DNA from: Rhodocyclaceae bacterium
Lineage (GTDB): Bacteria > Pseudomonadota > Gammaproteobacteria > Burkholderiales > Rhodocyclaceae
Length of the DNA: 19,535 bases
NCBI GenBank assembly: GCA_018262875.1
Contig: JADFDL010000009.1
Location: forward strand, 1-19,535
Reading direction: 5' to 3'
The position numbers were made by a program, and so were the translations under genes. Positions 1-6,372 of the stretch are shown here, piece after piece. Numbering within the stretch: the stretch's first letter is position 1; each line of letters starts with the position of its first letter. Below the pieces are notes generated by a model. It was not told the origin of the DNA and did no database searches. It was given only the letters and a program-made list of their open reading frames with translations.

Positions 1-618
1 CAACACGCGATTCTAGCAGAAGAGTCCGGCGCCTCTGGTGACTCGGAATACGTCTGGATCATCGACCCGCTCGACGGTACCACCAACTTCATCCACGGCG
101 TGCCGCAGTACGCCATCTCGATCGCGCTGGCGCACAAGGGCATTCTCACTCACGCCGTGGTCTATGACCCGACCCGCAACGAGCTCTTCACCGCCGTCAA
201 GGGCGGCGGCGCCTACCTCAACGACCGGCGCATCCGCGTCTCCAGGCGCGTCAAGCTCAACGAGGTCCTCCTCGGCACCGGCTTCCCCTTCCGCTACTTC
301 GAGCACGTCGACGCCTACCTCGGCATCTTCCGCGACATGATGCACAAGACCGCCGGCGTGCGCCGCCCCGGCGCGGCGGCGCTCGACCTCGCCTGGGTGG
401 CGGCGGGCCGCTTCGATGGCTTCTGGGAACTCGGCCTCTCGCCCTGGGACATGGCGGCCGGCGCGCTGCTCATCACCGAGGCCGGCGGCCTCGTCGGCGA
501 CCTCAGCGGAGAATCCGACTACATGAACACCGGCAACATCGTCGGCGGCAACCCGAAGGTCTTCGTGCAGCTCCTGCAGATCATCGCGCCGCACCTCAAC
601 GCCAAGCTGAAGGCCTGA
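1..618 (+). CDS. suhB: Inositol-1-monophosphatase family protein (SuhB-like), 5' truncated by window edge
   Basis: This is the C-terminal 205 residues of a Mg2+-dependent inositol monophosphatase, open from the first base of the window in frame 1. The family is usually about 265 residues, so roughly 60 N-terminal residues lie outside. Visible family motifs are the metal-binding EES (residues 8-10 of the fragment), the signature DPLDGTTNF at 22-30 and the second signature [17 protein letters not shown], whose Asp is near residue 150. All expected metal ligands in this part are present. SuhB-type enzymes hydrolyse inositol-1-phosphate, and in Proteobacteria SuhB also acts with the Nus factors in rRNA antitermination. 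Which role applies here cannot be told from sequence. The gene ends in TGA and is followed by a 25-bp inverted repeat. Confidence 0.93.
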   Translation, partial: QHAILAEESGASGDSEYVWIIDPLDGTTNFIHGVPQYAISIALAHKGILTHAVVYDPTRNELFTAVKGGGAYLNDRRIRVSRRVKLNEVLLGTGFPFRYFEHVDAYLGIFRDMMHKTAGVRRPGAAALDLAWVAAGRFDGFWELGLSPWDMAAGALLITEAGGLVGDLSGESDYMNTGNIVGGNPKVFVQLLQIIAPHLNAKLKA

Positions 619-624
619 AATCCC

Positions 625-649
625 GTCACTCCCGCGCAAGCGGGAATCC
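625..649 (+). repeat. 25-bp inverted repeat, copy A
   Basis: A hairpin-forming element with core CCCGCGCAAGCGGGAATCC lies 6 nt after the suhB stop. A second copy, on the other strand at 5405-5429, matches it at 22 of 25 positions. It resembles the short ATTCCC/GGGAAT palindromes scattered in Neisseria and other betaproteobacteria. It may also act as a transcription-end hairpin for suhB, but no T-tract follows. Confidence 0.65.
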
Positions 650-692
650 GGGGTTTGGTATAGTCCGGCCCACGCAGATTCGATGAACCGCC

Positions 693-1553
693 ATGCCTGC
701 ACTTACTGATTTTCCGAAGCTCGCCGCTTTCTTGGTAGCCCTGTTGTTCGCCCTGGCATCGCACGCCCAACCGGCCGGGCGCAAAGGCATGGGCGGCGGG
801 CGTGCCGATGCAACGCAGGAAAAGCGCCCCGGCGAAGAATCCGCCGCGCTTTCCCGCGACACCGTCGAGCGGCGCGACCACGCAATCAACACCAGCGGCC
901 TGGAAGCGGCCTTTCCCGAAGGCCATGCCTGCCAGCCCATCGCCTGCACCTTCGCCTCTCCGACCCGCTACGACGGCAGCCGCCGGCCCAACGACCGCAA
1001 CGGCGGATTGCACGGCGGCATCGACCTCAGCCTGGGCGAAGGCACGCCGCTGCTGGCCGTCGCGGACGGCGAAGTCATCGCGCTCGGCGAAGGCGGACGC
1101 ATGGAAGGCAACTTTCTCTGGCTGCGGCATTCGCCGGAGGACACCGGCCTGCCCTACTGGGTATTCAACAAATACCAGCATCTTTCTGCGCTGCCCACGC
1201 TGAAGGTTGGCGACCGCGTCAAAGTCGGCCAGGTCATCGGCCCCTCGGGCGCGACCGGCACGGTCGGCGGATACTATGGCGCCGCGGGTTATCCGCACCT
1301 GCACCTATCCACCTTCTTCGGCCCCAGCGGCGAATACGAGGTCAAAGGCATGTTCGCCTCGATGGTGAGCGGCAAGGACGCCCTCCTGGATGACTCCCTG
1401 ATCCTCTACCTGCGGGACTTCCGCAACTTGTCCGACGTACGCAAGCTGCCCGAAGCGCGTCGGAGCGTCTGTCCCGCCATCGTCAGCGAAGACGGCAGCA
1501 TCGTCCCGCTGGGCAGCAAGACCGTCTGGCCGGTGGCCTGCAAGCGCAAGTAG
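693..1553 (+). CDS. Secreted M23-family (LytM-type) metallopeptidase
   Basis: This is a 286-residue protein with a Sec signal peptide: a hydrophobic stretch at about residues 9-22 and a likely cleavage after ASHA (residue 25). The M23 domain spans about 100-215. It shows the zinc-binding HxxxD motif as H107 and D111 (HGGIDLSLGEG), and the catalytic HxH as H202 and H204 (YPHLHLSTFFG). All core metal and catalytic residues are present, so it is probably an active peptidoglycan endopeptidase rather than a degenerate LytM activator such as EnvC. It lacks LysM or coiled-coil domains. The C-terminal 70 residues hold two cysteines (260 and 283) that could form a disulfide. No strong Shine-Dalgarno sequence precedes the ATG, which was chosen because it gives a complete signal peptide. 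Confidence 0.88.
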   Translation: MPALTDFPKLAAFLVALLFALASHAQPAGRKGMGGGRADATQEKRPGEESAALSRDTVERRDHAINTSGLEAAFPEGHACQPIACTFASPTRYDGSRRPNDRNGGLHGGIDLSLGEGTPLLAVADGEVIALGEGGRMEGNFLWLRHSPEDTGLPYWVFNKYQHLSALPTLKVGDRVKVGQVIGPSGATGTVGGYYGAAGYPHLHLSTFFGPSGEYEVKGMFASMVSGKDALLDDSLILYLRDFRNLSDVRKLPEARRSVCPAIVSEDGSIVPLGSKTVWPVACKRK

Positions 1554-1588
1554 CTCGCCGTGCCCGATCCGGAAGGCCCCGTTCTCGC

Positions 1589-2623
1589 ATGGACCCGCTG
1601 ACCCATGGCCTGCTCGGCGCCGTCGCCGCCAGGGCCGTGCTCGGCCCGCAGTTCGGCCGACCGCTCGGCCACGCTGGCTGGATGATCGGCGCCGCCGCCG
1701 GCATGCTGCCGGACGTGGACTTCTTCATCCGCAGCGAGGCCGACCCGCTGCTCAACATCGAGTACCACCGCCAGTTCACGCATTCCCTCGTCGCCATCCC
1801 CGTCGGCGGCGCCCTCGCCGCCCTGCCCTGGCTGACTTTCCGGAAATTCCGCATCGAATGGCGCGCCGTGCTGGCGGCGGGCCTCCTCGGCTACGCCACC
1901 CACGGCGTGCTGGATGCCTGCACCACCTACGGCACGCACCTCGCCTGGCCCTTCTCGCCCGCGCGCGCATCATGGAACCTGATGACCACCATCGGGCCGC
2001 TGTTCACGCTGTTCCTGCTGCTCGGCCTCGCCTTCGCCGCGCTGCGCCGCACGCGCGCGCCGGCCATCGCCGCGCTGGCGCTGTGCCTCGCCTACGTCGG
2101 CGCGGCGGGCTGGCAGCGCGGGAAGGCAGAAGCGGCGCTCGACCGCATCGCCCAGGCGCGCGGCCACGCCGTCGACCGCGCCGAAATCTTCCCCACCGTC
2201 GGCAACCCCCTCGTCTGGCGCACGCTCTACCGCAGCGGCGACACCCTGCACGCCGACCGCGTGCGCGTGCCGCTCTCCGGCAACGCGCAATGGAAGCAAG
2301 GCCCGCGCATGGCGCACATGGATGAGCGCGACCTCACGCCGGCCGAACGCGCCGACCCGCGCGTGCGCCGCGACTTCCACCGCTTCAGTTATTTTTCCGC
2401 CGGCTGGGTGACGCGCGCCCCGCGCGACGCCAGCGTCGTCGCCGACGCCCGCTACTCGCTCGCCACCGACGACTTCGAGCCGATCTGGGGCGTGCGCTTC
2501 AAGCCCGCCCAGCCCGTCCCCACCGAATGGGTCGCCCGCGACCGCGAACGCAAGATTCCCCTCGATGAGCTTTGGCAGGAAATCAGTGGCCGCGCCGAAG
2601 GTTTTCGCCCGCTGCCGCCGTAA
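1589..2623 (+). CDS. YdjM-family inner-membrane metal-dependent hydrolase
   Basis: This 344-residue protein opens with the family hallmark MDPLTHGLLGA. It continues with PDVDFF (about 41-46), YHRQFTHS (about 59-66) and THGVLDACTTYGTH (about 104-117). These His/Asp clusters are the presumed metal ligands of the YdjM (DUF457) membrane hydrolases. Hydrophobic segments flank them (about 68-82, 92-106 and 133-175), and a soluble C-terminal half of about 165 residues follows. Members are annotated as membrane-bound metal-dependent hydrolases, but the substrate is unknown. A GGAAGG sequence lies about 15 nt before the ATG. It begins 35 nt after the M23 gene and may be co-transcribed with the next two genes, to which it is tightly packed. 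Confidence 0.82.
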   Translation: MDPLTHGLLGAVAARAVLGPQFGRPLGHAGWMIGAAAGMLPDVDFFIRSEADPLLNIEYHRQFTHSLVAIPVGGALAALPWLTFRKFRIEWRAVLAAGLLGYATHGVLDACTTYGTHLAWPFSPARASWNLMTTIGPLFTLFLLLGLAFAALRRTRAPAIAALALCLAYVGAAGWQRGKAEAALDRIAQARGHAVDRAEIFPTVGNPLVWRTLYRSGDTLHADRVRVPLSGNAQWKQGPRMAHMDERDLTPAERADPRVRRDFHRFSYFSAGWVTRAPRDASVVADARYSLATDDFEPIWGVRFKPAQPVPTEWVARDRERKIPLDELWQEISGRAEGFRPLPP

Positions 2624-2626
2624 GAA

Positions 2627-3112
2627 ATGAAACACCACGCGATAGAGATATCGAGCACGCTGGCCGTTGAGCCCGATGCCTTCTGGGCGCAGGCGACGCT
2701 GTCGGGCGTCAATCGCGAACTGGCGCCCTGGGTGCAGATGACGGCATCGCCGTCCTGGCACGAACGTCCCTTGCTCGACTGGCCCGTGGGCCGCGATCTG
2801 TTCAAGAGCCGGATTCTGCTCTTCGGCCTGCTGCCTGTCGATCTGCATTGCTTCCGCATGGAAAAATGCACGCCGGGCGTCGGCTTCGAGGAGCGGTCGC
2901 GCTCGGCAATGAACCGGCACTGGAACCACGATCGGCGTACTGCGCCTATACCCGGCGGCTGCATCCTGACCGACAGGATCGAATATAAGTCGCGCTTTCC
3001 GCTGATCGGCCGGCTCCTGCTTCCGGTCTACGCTTTCATCTTCGCCGGTCGCCATCGGCAGCTTCGTCGCACCCACGGCCGCGCTGCGGCGCCATCCGGC
3101 CCATCGCCATGA
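2627..3112 (+). CDS. SRPBCC-like (START/polyketide-cyclase fold) hypothetical protein
   Basis: This 161-residue protein starts 3 nt after the YdjM-family stop codon and shares an ATGA overlap with the next gene, so the three are probably one transcript. The sequence has the look of a START/SRPBCC ligand-binding protein: an N-terminal strand (HAIEISSTLAVEPDAFWAQ), a central stretch where an arginine-rich turn precedes a predicted strand (ILTDRIEYKSRFPLIGRLL), and a C-terminal amphipathic helix ending in a basic RHRQLRR segment. No catalytic residues are recognisable and the ligand is unknown. The last 10 residues (GRAAAPSGPSP) look like unstructured tail. The fold assignment is by pattern only and is moderately sure. 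Confidence 0.6.
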   Translation: MKHHAIEISSTLAVEPDAFWAQATLSGVNRELAPWVQMTASPSWHERPLLDWPVGRDLFKSRILLFGLLPVDLHCFRMEKCTPGVGFEERSRSAMNRHWNHDRRTAPIPGGCILTDRIEYKSRFPLIGRLLLPVYAFIFAGRHRQLRRTHGRAAAPSGPSP

Positions 3113-3522
3113 GACGAATTTCACCGATAGCGATTCTGGCCGGCATGGCGACGGGATGCGTCGCCGGGTTCGCCATCCTCCTCGCCCCGAGGTTCGCCCG
3201 CGAAAGCAGCGAAGACGTCCAGATCGCTTTCAACCTCCTGATCAACCTGACCCCTGTAGCGACTGCATTTGCCTGCGCCTGCCTGATCGAGCGGAACAAG
3301 GTGGCCAACGGCGTCGTTGCCGGGCTGCTGAGCGTTCTTCCGACGCTTGCAGTCTTTGGGCTTATGGGCGGACTGGTCATCTGGGCCGTCTGGCTGATCC
3401 TGCTCCCGCTCATCCTCTCGCTTGTCCAGGTTGCCGTCTTTTCATGGCTCGCGGCGCTGGCCGGCAGCTGGATTGGCACGAAATGGCGCGATCGTCTTCT
3501 TCCGCCGTCTCCCGGGAACTGA
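3109..3522 (+). CDS. Small integral membrane protein, function unknown
   Basis: This 137-residue protein overlaps the preceding stop codon by ATGA, implying translational coupling. Hydrophobicity suggests about four transmembrane segments (roughly residues 7-27, 43-63, 67-92 and 95-122), joined by short charged loops such as RFARESSEDVQ and IERNK. It ends in a basic and proline-rich tail (KWRDRLLPPSPGN). I do not recognise the family. The coupling to the SRPBCC-like protein suggests the two work together, perhaps in handling a lipid-like ligand at the inner membrane, but that is only inference. Confidence 0.65.
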   Translation: MRRISPIAILAGMATGCVAGFAILLAPRFARESSEDVQIAFNLLINLTPVATAFACACLIERNKVANGVVAGLLSVLPTLAVFGLMGGLVIWAVWLILLPLILSLVQVAVFSWLAALAGSWIGTKWRDRLLPPSPGN

Positions 3523-3525
3523 CTT

Positions 3526-3649
3526 TTACTGCTTGACGATCACGCTACACGGCGATGAGTTTCGCATCGCCGCAGGCATCGGCCTCCAGCATCGGCATAT
3601 CGCCGGCGTGGTGCGGTCCACGTTGCGGACGGCCGCGTGGCCGGCCGCC
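3526..3649 (-). pseudogene. Decayed remnant of a second sodC copy
   Basis: Read on the minus strand, this stretch encodes HHAGDMPMLEADACGDAKL followed by IAV and an in-frame TAG (3547-3545). It then gives VIVKQ and TAA in a shifted frame. Intact SodC at 5519-6025 has HHAGDMPMLETDSYGNAKL, VAV, and C-terminus VIVKR. The remnant therefore keeps the zinc-loop region and the very end of sodC but has lost the roughly 40 codons between them, including the copper ligand His of VHAAPDD and the disulfide cysteine. It has also lost the whole N-terminal half. At DNA level, 3549-3588 matches 5661-5700 at 33 of 40 positions. It has no start codon and cannot make a superoxide dismutase. Confidence 0.88.
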
Positions 3650-3660
3650 CGTGCCGACAA

Positions 3661-5013
3661 TCACGCAAACATGTCCTCGTACATGTTCTTCGCCCAGGCG
3701 AAGTCTTCCGCCACCAATTCAGGGCGGCGCTCATGGTCGTCGATCTGGGTCTGGATGATGACGCCCTTCTCGTCGACCTTGTAGTCGAACTGCACCGAGA
3801 TGTCGAGCTGCGGATCGGTGGCGACCATCATGAAGCAGAGGTTGTCCGGCAGCGCGTACTTCGGCTCGCGTCCGGCGGCGCGCTCGGCGATGTAGCGGGC
3901 GACGATGCGGGCGTGGCGGTTGGCGACGTGTCCCGCCTTCGGGTAGAAGGCGAACTGCGGCGAGACGAAGCCGACGGCGTCGCCGATGACGTAGACGTCC
4001 TTGTCCTCCTTCGCGGTGAGGAACAACGGATCGACCGCCGCCCAGCCGGCCGGCTTGCCTTCCGGTGTCCTGCCGATGACGCCGGCCTTCCAGGCGAGGT
4101 CGCCGGCCTGGTGCGGCGCCATCAGGATGGCGTGCTCGAAGGTGAAGTCGCCGGCGGCGGTCTTGATGCGCCTGGCGAAGGGATCGACTTCCTTGACGTG
4201 GGCATTCGGCACGTAGGTGATGATGTCCTTGTAGAGCTCCTCGAAGGCCTGCTTGAAGCCGTAGCCGATGGGACGGATGGCGTCCTTGTGGTCGAGGATG
4301 ACGATGCGGCCCTTGACCTTGTGCTTCTTGAAGTGCGATGCGATCAGGCAGGCGCGCTCGTAGGGCGACGGTGGACAGCGCTGCGGCGGCGGCGGCAGGG
4401 TCATGACGAGATCGCCGCCCTTGAAGTCGTGAATCGCCTGCTTGAGGCGGAAATGTTCGGCGCTCGGCATGTAGGCGGCCGGAAAACGCGCTCGCGTCGC
4501 TTCGGCCAGTCGCCGATCGGAGCCGAACCACGCCTCGTAGTTGTAGCGGATGCCGGGCGCGAGGATCAGCCAGTCGTAGTCGAGCGCGCTGAGCGAGGTG
4601 ACGACGCGCTTCTTGTCGCGCTCGATCTCGAGGATCTCGCACTGGATGAAGCGGTAGCCGTATTTCTCCGAGACCTTCAGGTAATCCTGCGTCAGGTAGT
4701 TGGTGTCGACGACATCGACCAGCCACTTGTTGCTCATCGGGCAGGAGAAGAACACCGGATTGCGCTCGATCAGCACCACTTCCAAATCCGGCGCCAGTTG
4801 GCGCAACTGCTTGGCCGCCGTGAGGCCGCCCCAGCCGCCACCGCAGATGACGACGCGGCGGGCCCTGCCCTTCGGCAACAGCGTCGCCGTGCTGCCGCCG
4901 ATCAGGAAGGGCAGCGATGAGGATTGAGCCTGCGCCGGCAAAGCCGTTGCAAGCGCAATGCCGCCGGCGGCGGCGAGAAAACTTCGTCGTGAAACATCTT
5001 TCGAGTCTTGCAT
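3661..5013 (-). CDS. FccB-like FAD-dependent oxidoreductase, Tat-exported
   Basis: This 450-residue protein resembles the flavoprotein subunit of flavocytochrome c sulfide dehydrogenase. A Tat signal (SRRSFLAAAGG, residues 8-18) ends near AQAQ. The FAD-binding Rossmann motif is VVICGGGWGG (54-63). C91 in FFSCPMSN fits the cysteine that covalently holds FAD in Allochromatium FccB. C213 in QRCPPSPYERA fits the first redox-active cysteine. VIGDAVG (342-348) is the second FAD motif, and the C-terminus (NLCFMM onward) fits the FCSD flavin-binding domain. The second redox cysteine, in GWCPVD of the model enzyme, is Ala here (GWAAVD, 323-328). No CXXCH cytochrome partner is in the window. The ATG at 5013 was chosen over an upstream GTG because GGGAGA sits 6 nt before it. 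Its substrate is uncertain. Confidence 0.8.
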   Translation of the reverse strand: MQDSKDVSRRSFLAAAGGIALATALPAQAQSSSLPFLIGGSTATLLPKGRARRVVICGGGWGGLTAAKQLRQLAPDLEVVLIERNPVFFSCPMSNKWLVDVVDTNYLTQDYLKVSEKYGYRFIQCEILEIERDKKRVVTSLSALDYDWLILAPGIRYNYEAWFGSDRRLAEATRARFPAAYMPSAEHFRLKQAIHDFKGGDLVMTLPPPPQRCPPSPYERACLIASHFKKHKVKGRIVILDHKDAIRPIGYGFKQAFEELYKDIITYVPNAHVKEVDPFARRIKTAAGDFTFEHAILMAPHQAGDLAWKAGVIGRTPEGKPAGWAAVDPLFLTAKEDKDVYVIGDAVGFVSPQFAFYPKAGHVANRHARIVARYIAERAAGREPKYALPDNLCFMMVATDPQLDISVQFDYKVDEKGVIIQTQIDDHERRPELVAEDFAWAKNMYEDMFA

Positions 5014-5169
5014 GGAGTATCTCCCGTTTGACAAATCCACCACGGAGCGGAAGCCGCCGCGGTTTACGATGCCCCCGAAGGGGCGTGGCTACGCGCCCAG
5101 TCCGCTCGGAGCGGAAAGCTGGACAGCGAATTCTATTTTCCCGTCTGGCGGCAGGCAGCGCAGGGCGTC

Positions 5170-5343
5170 GTCCGCCATGCGCGTCGAACCTTCCGCGGGT
5201 GATTGCCTCGCGGCCGAAGTCTGCATCAGGCCGTCAAGGCCGGCGGCCGCATCCAGAAGGAGAAGATGGTCATCGGCTCATATGGCTTCATCGCGCTTGT
5301 GATCGGCAGCGAGGGTAACACGATCGGTCTGCACTCGATGCCG
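5170..5343 (+). pseudogene. Remnant of a VOC-family (glyoxalase/bleomycin-resistance fold) gene
   Basis: The plus-strand frame from 5203 reads AVKAGGRIQKEKMVIGSYGF, then IALVIGSEGNTIGLHSM. This is the typical C-terminal half of small VOC proteins, where AGGKV...IGEYGFIA...DTEGNRIGLHS is the common pattern. The residues before it seem to continue in another frame (AGDCLAAEV, near 5195-5220), which implies a frameshift. There is no start codon, no N-terminal domain half and no stop directly after LHSM, so it is not a working gene. The 5' limit is approximate. Confidence 0.58.
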
Positions 5344-5404
5344 CAGGTGGCGTCAAGGCTTACGACGAAGGACTGTTTGAATTTAGTGGGAACGCTGCCC
5401 GTAC

Positions 5405-5429
5405 GGATTCCCGCTTCCGCTGGAATGAC
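5405..5429 (-). repeat. 25-bp inverted repeat, copy B
   Basis: Read on the minus strand, this copy matches copy A (625-649) at 22 of 25 positions and keeps the GCGGGAATCC half exactly. The outer arms ATTCC and GGAAT can still pair. It lies in the gene-poor gap, away from any coding end. Confidence 0.6.
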
Positions 5430-5518
5430 ATCCTTTCCAGCCCCCGGTCAGGACACCCCAGTCAAGGCATGTGCAGCCCTGAAACTCCGATGTGGGAGCG
5501 GCGTCCACGCCAATCAGG

Positions 5519-6025
5519 CTACCGCTTGACGATCACCCCGCAGGCCGTGCGCGCGCCGGAATTGCCGGTGGGCTGGGTCTTGAAGTCGTCGGGCGCGGCG
5601 TGGACGATGACGCCCTTGCCGAGAATTCCTGAAGCGCCCTCGAAAGTCAGTCCCGGCAGCACGGCGACGAGCTTCGCATTGCCGTAGGAATCCGTCTCCA
5701 GCATCGGCATGTCGCCAGCGTGGTGCGGCCCCTTGTGCGGGTGGCCGTGCGGATGGCCGCCGGGGTTGAAGTGGCCGCCGGCGCTGGTGCCGTCGGGCGC
5801 ACTGCAGTCGCCCTTCTCGTGGATATGGAAGCCGTGCGCGCCGGGCGTGAGGCCGGCGACGTGGGCCGTGACCTCGATGTCGTGGCCCCTCTGCCTGAAG
5901 ACAACGGTGCCGGTGGTGGTGTGGCCCTTGGTCGGGGCCAGCGTGGCCTCGACGGACGGGCCGCGGCCATGGCCGGCACAGGCGGACAGCAAGACGGCGG
6001 CGGCAGCGATCAGGGTGGTTTTCAT
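5519..6025 (-). CDS. sodC: Cu/Zn superoxide dismutase, lipoprotein form
   Basis: This 168-residue enzyme disproportionates superoxide in the periplasm. The N-terminus carries a lipoprotein signal with lipobox LSAC (C16), so it is probably anchored to a membrane. Copper ligands are H67 and H69 in GFHIHE, the bridging H85 in GGHFNP and H142 in VHAAPDD. Zinc ligands are the loop histidines and D105 in HHAGDMP. C74 and C162 should form the conserved disulfide. An extra His-rich stretch (GGHPHGHPHKGPHH, 89-102) widens the metal-binding loop. The length is normal. The start is supported by GAGG about 8 nt upstream. It lies 30 nt after the next upstream gene on the same strand, so it may be transcribed from the fdh operon. 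A decayed second copy lies at 3526-3649. Confidence 0.95.
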   Translation of the reverse strand: MKTTLIAAAAVLLSACAGHGRGPSVEATLAPTKGHTTTGTVVFRQRGHDIEVTAHVAGLTPGAHGFHIHEKGDCSAPDGTSAGGHFNPGGHPHGHPHKGPHHAGDMPMLETDSYGNAKLVAVLPGLTFEGASGILGKGVIVHAAPDDFKTQPTGNSGARTACGVIVKR

Positions 6026-6055
6026 TTTGTGTCGCCTCTGTTGGGAGGAGCAGAA

Positions 6056-6358
6056 TTATTTTTTCCTGGCAGGGGCCGCGGCTGCCGTTGGCGCGGCGGC
6101 CGACGGCGACGATCCGGGATCCTCGCAGGCCGGCGATGCGGCGGCCTTCTTGCCGTGCTCCTTCATGTAGCGCTCGACGGTGCGGTTCTGCGATTTGCAC
6201 AGTTGGTAGGCTGCCACTTTGTTGCCGTGTGCCGCCTTCTCGCCGGCTTCCGCCGCCTTCGCCTTGGCTTCGTCGTTCGGCGGTGGCAGCTTGGCCTGGG
6301 CCGCACCGAAGGCCAGTGCCGCCGTCATGGCGAGGATGAGCTTCAGCTTCATGTTCAT
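6056..6358 (-). CDS. Small periplasmic protein, function unknown
   Basis: This 100-residue protein has a clear Sec signal peptide (MNMKLKLILAMTAALAFGAA, cleavage near AQA at residue 22). The mature part starts with a Lys/Ala/Glu-rich helix (about 30-48), followed by YQLCKSQNRTVERYMKEHGK and an Ala/Pro/Lys tail. Two cysteines (C54, C78) could pair; there is no CXXCH haem motif. GGGAGGA is placed 3 nt before the ATG. It lies 14 nt after fdhC and 30 nt before sodC, which suggests co-transcription with both. I do not recognise a named family. Confidence 0.7.
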   Translation of the reverse strand: MNMKLKLILAMTAALAFGAAQAKLPPPNDEAKAKAAEAGEKAAHGNKVAAYQLCKSQNRTVERYMKEHGKKAAASPACEDPGSSPSAAAPTAAAAPARKK

Positions 6359-6372
6359 GATTCCTCCCTTGG

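Larger units (their letters stand above)
5014..5518. other. Gene-poor gap between fccB-like gene and sodC
   Basis: These 505 bases contain no intact gene that I can support. They hold the leader of the fccB-like gene (minus strand), including a strong small hairpin at 5071-5084 (GCCCC, loop CGAA, GGGGC). They also hold a probable VOC-family remnant on the plus strand (about 5170-5343) and copy B of the 25-bp inverted repeat (5405-5429). The rest shows nothing recognisable. The short open frames across it are overlapping and unlike known proteins. Together with the sodC remnant at 3526-3649, this marks the stretch as a site of past rearrangement. Confidence 0.6.

Noticed and set aside
3661..4920. 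Plus-strand 427-codon open frame opposite the fccB-like gene
   Set aside because: It mirrors the codons of the real flavoprotein gene, which has a full set of FAD motifs and a Tat signal on the minus strand.
5044..5529. Open frames in the gap upstream of the fccB-like gene as new genes
   Set aside because: They overlap each other in different frames, lack ribosome binding sites and show no family features apart from the decayed VOC end.
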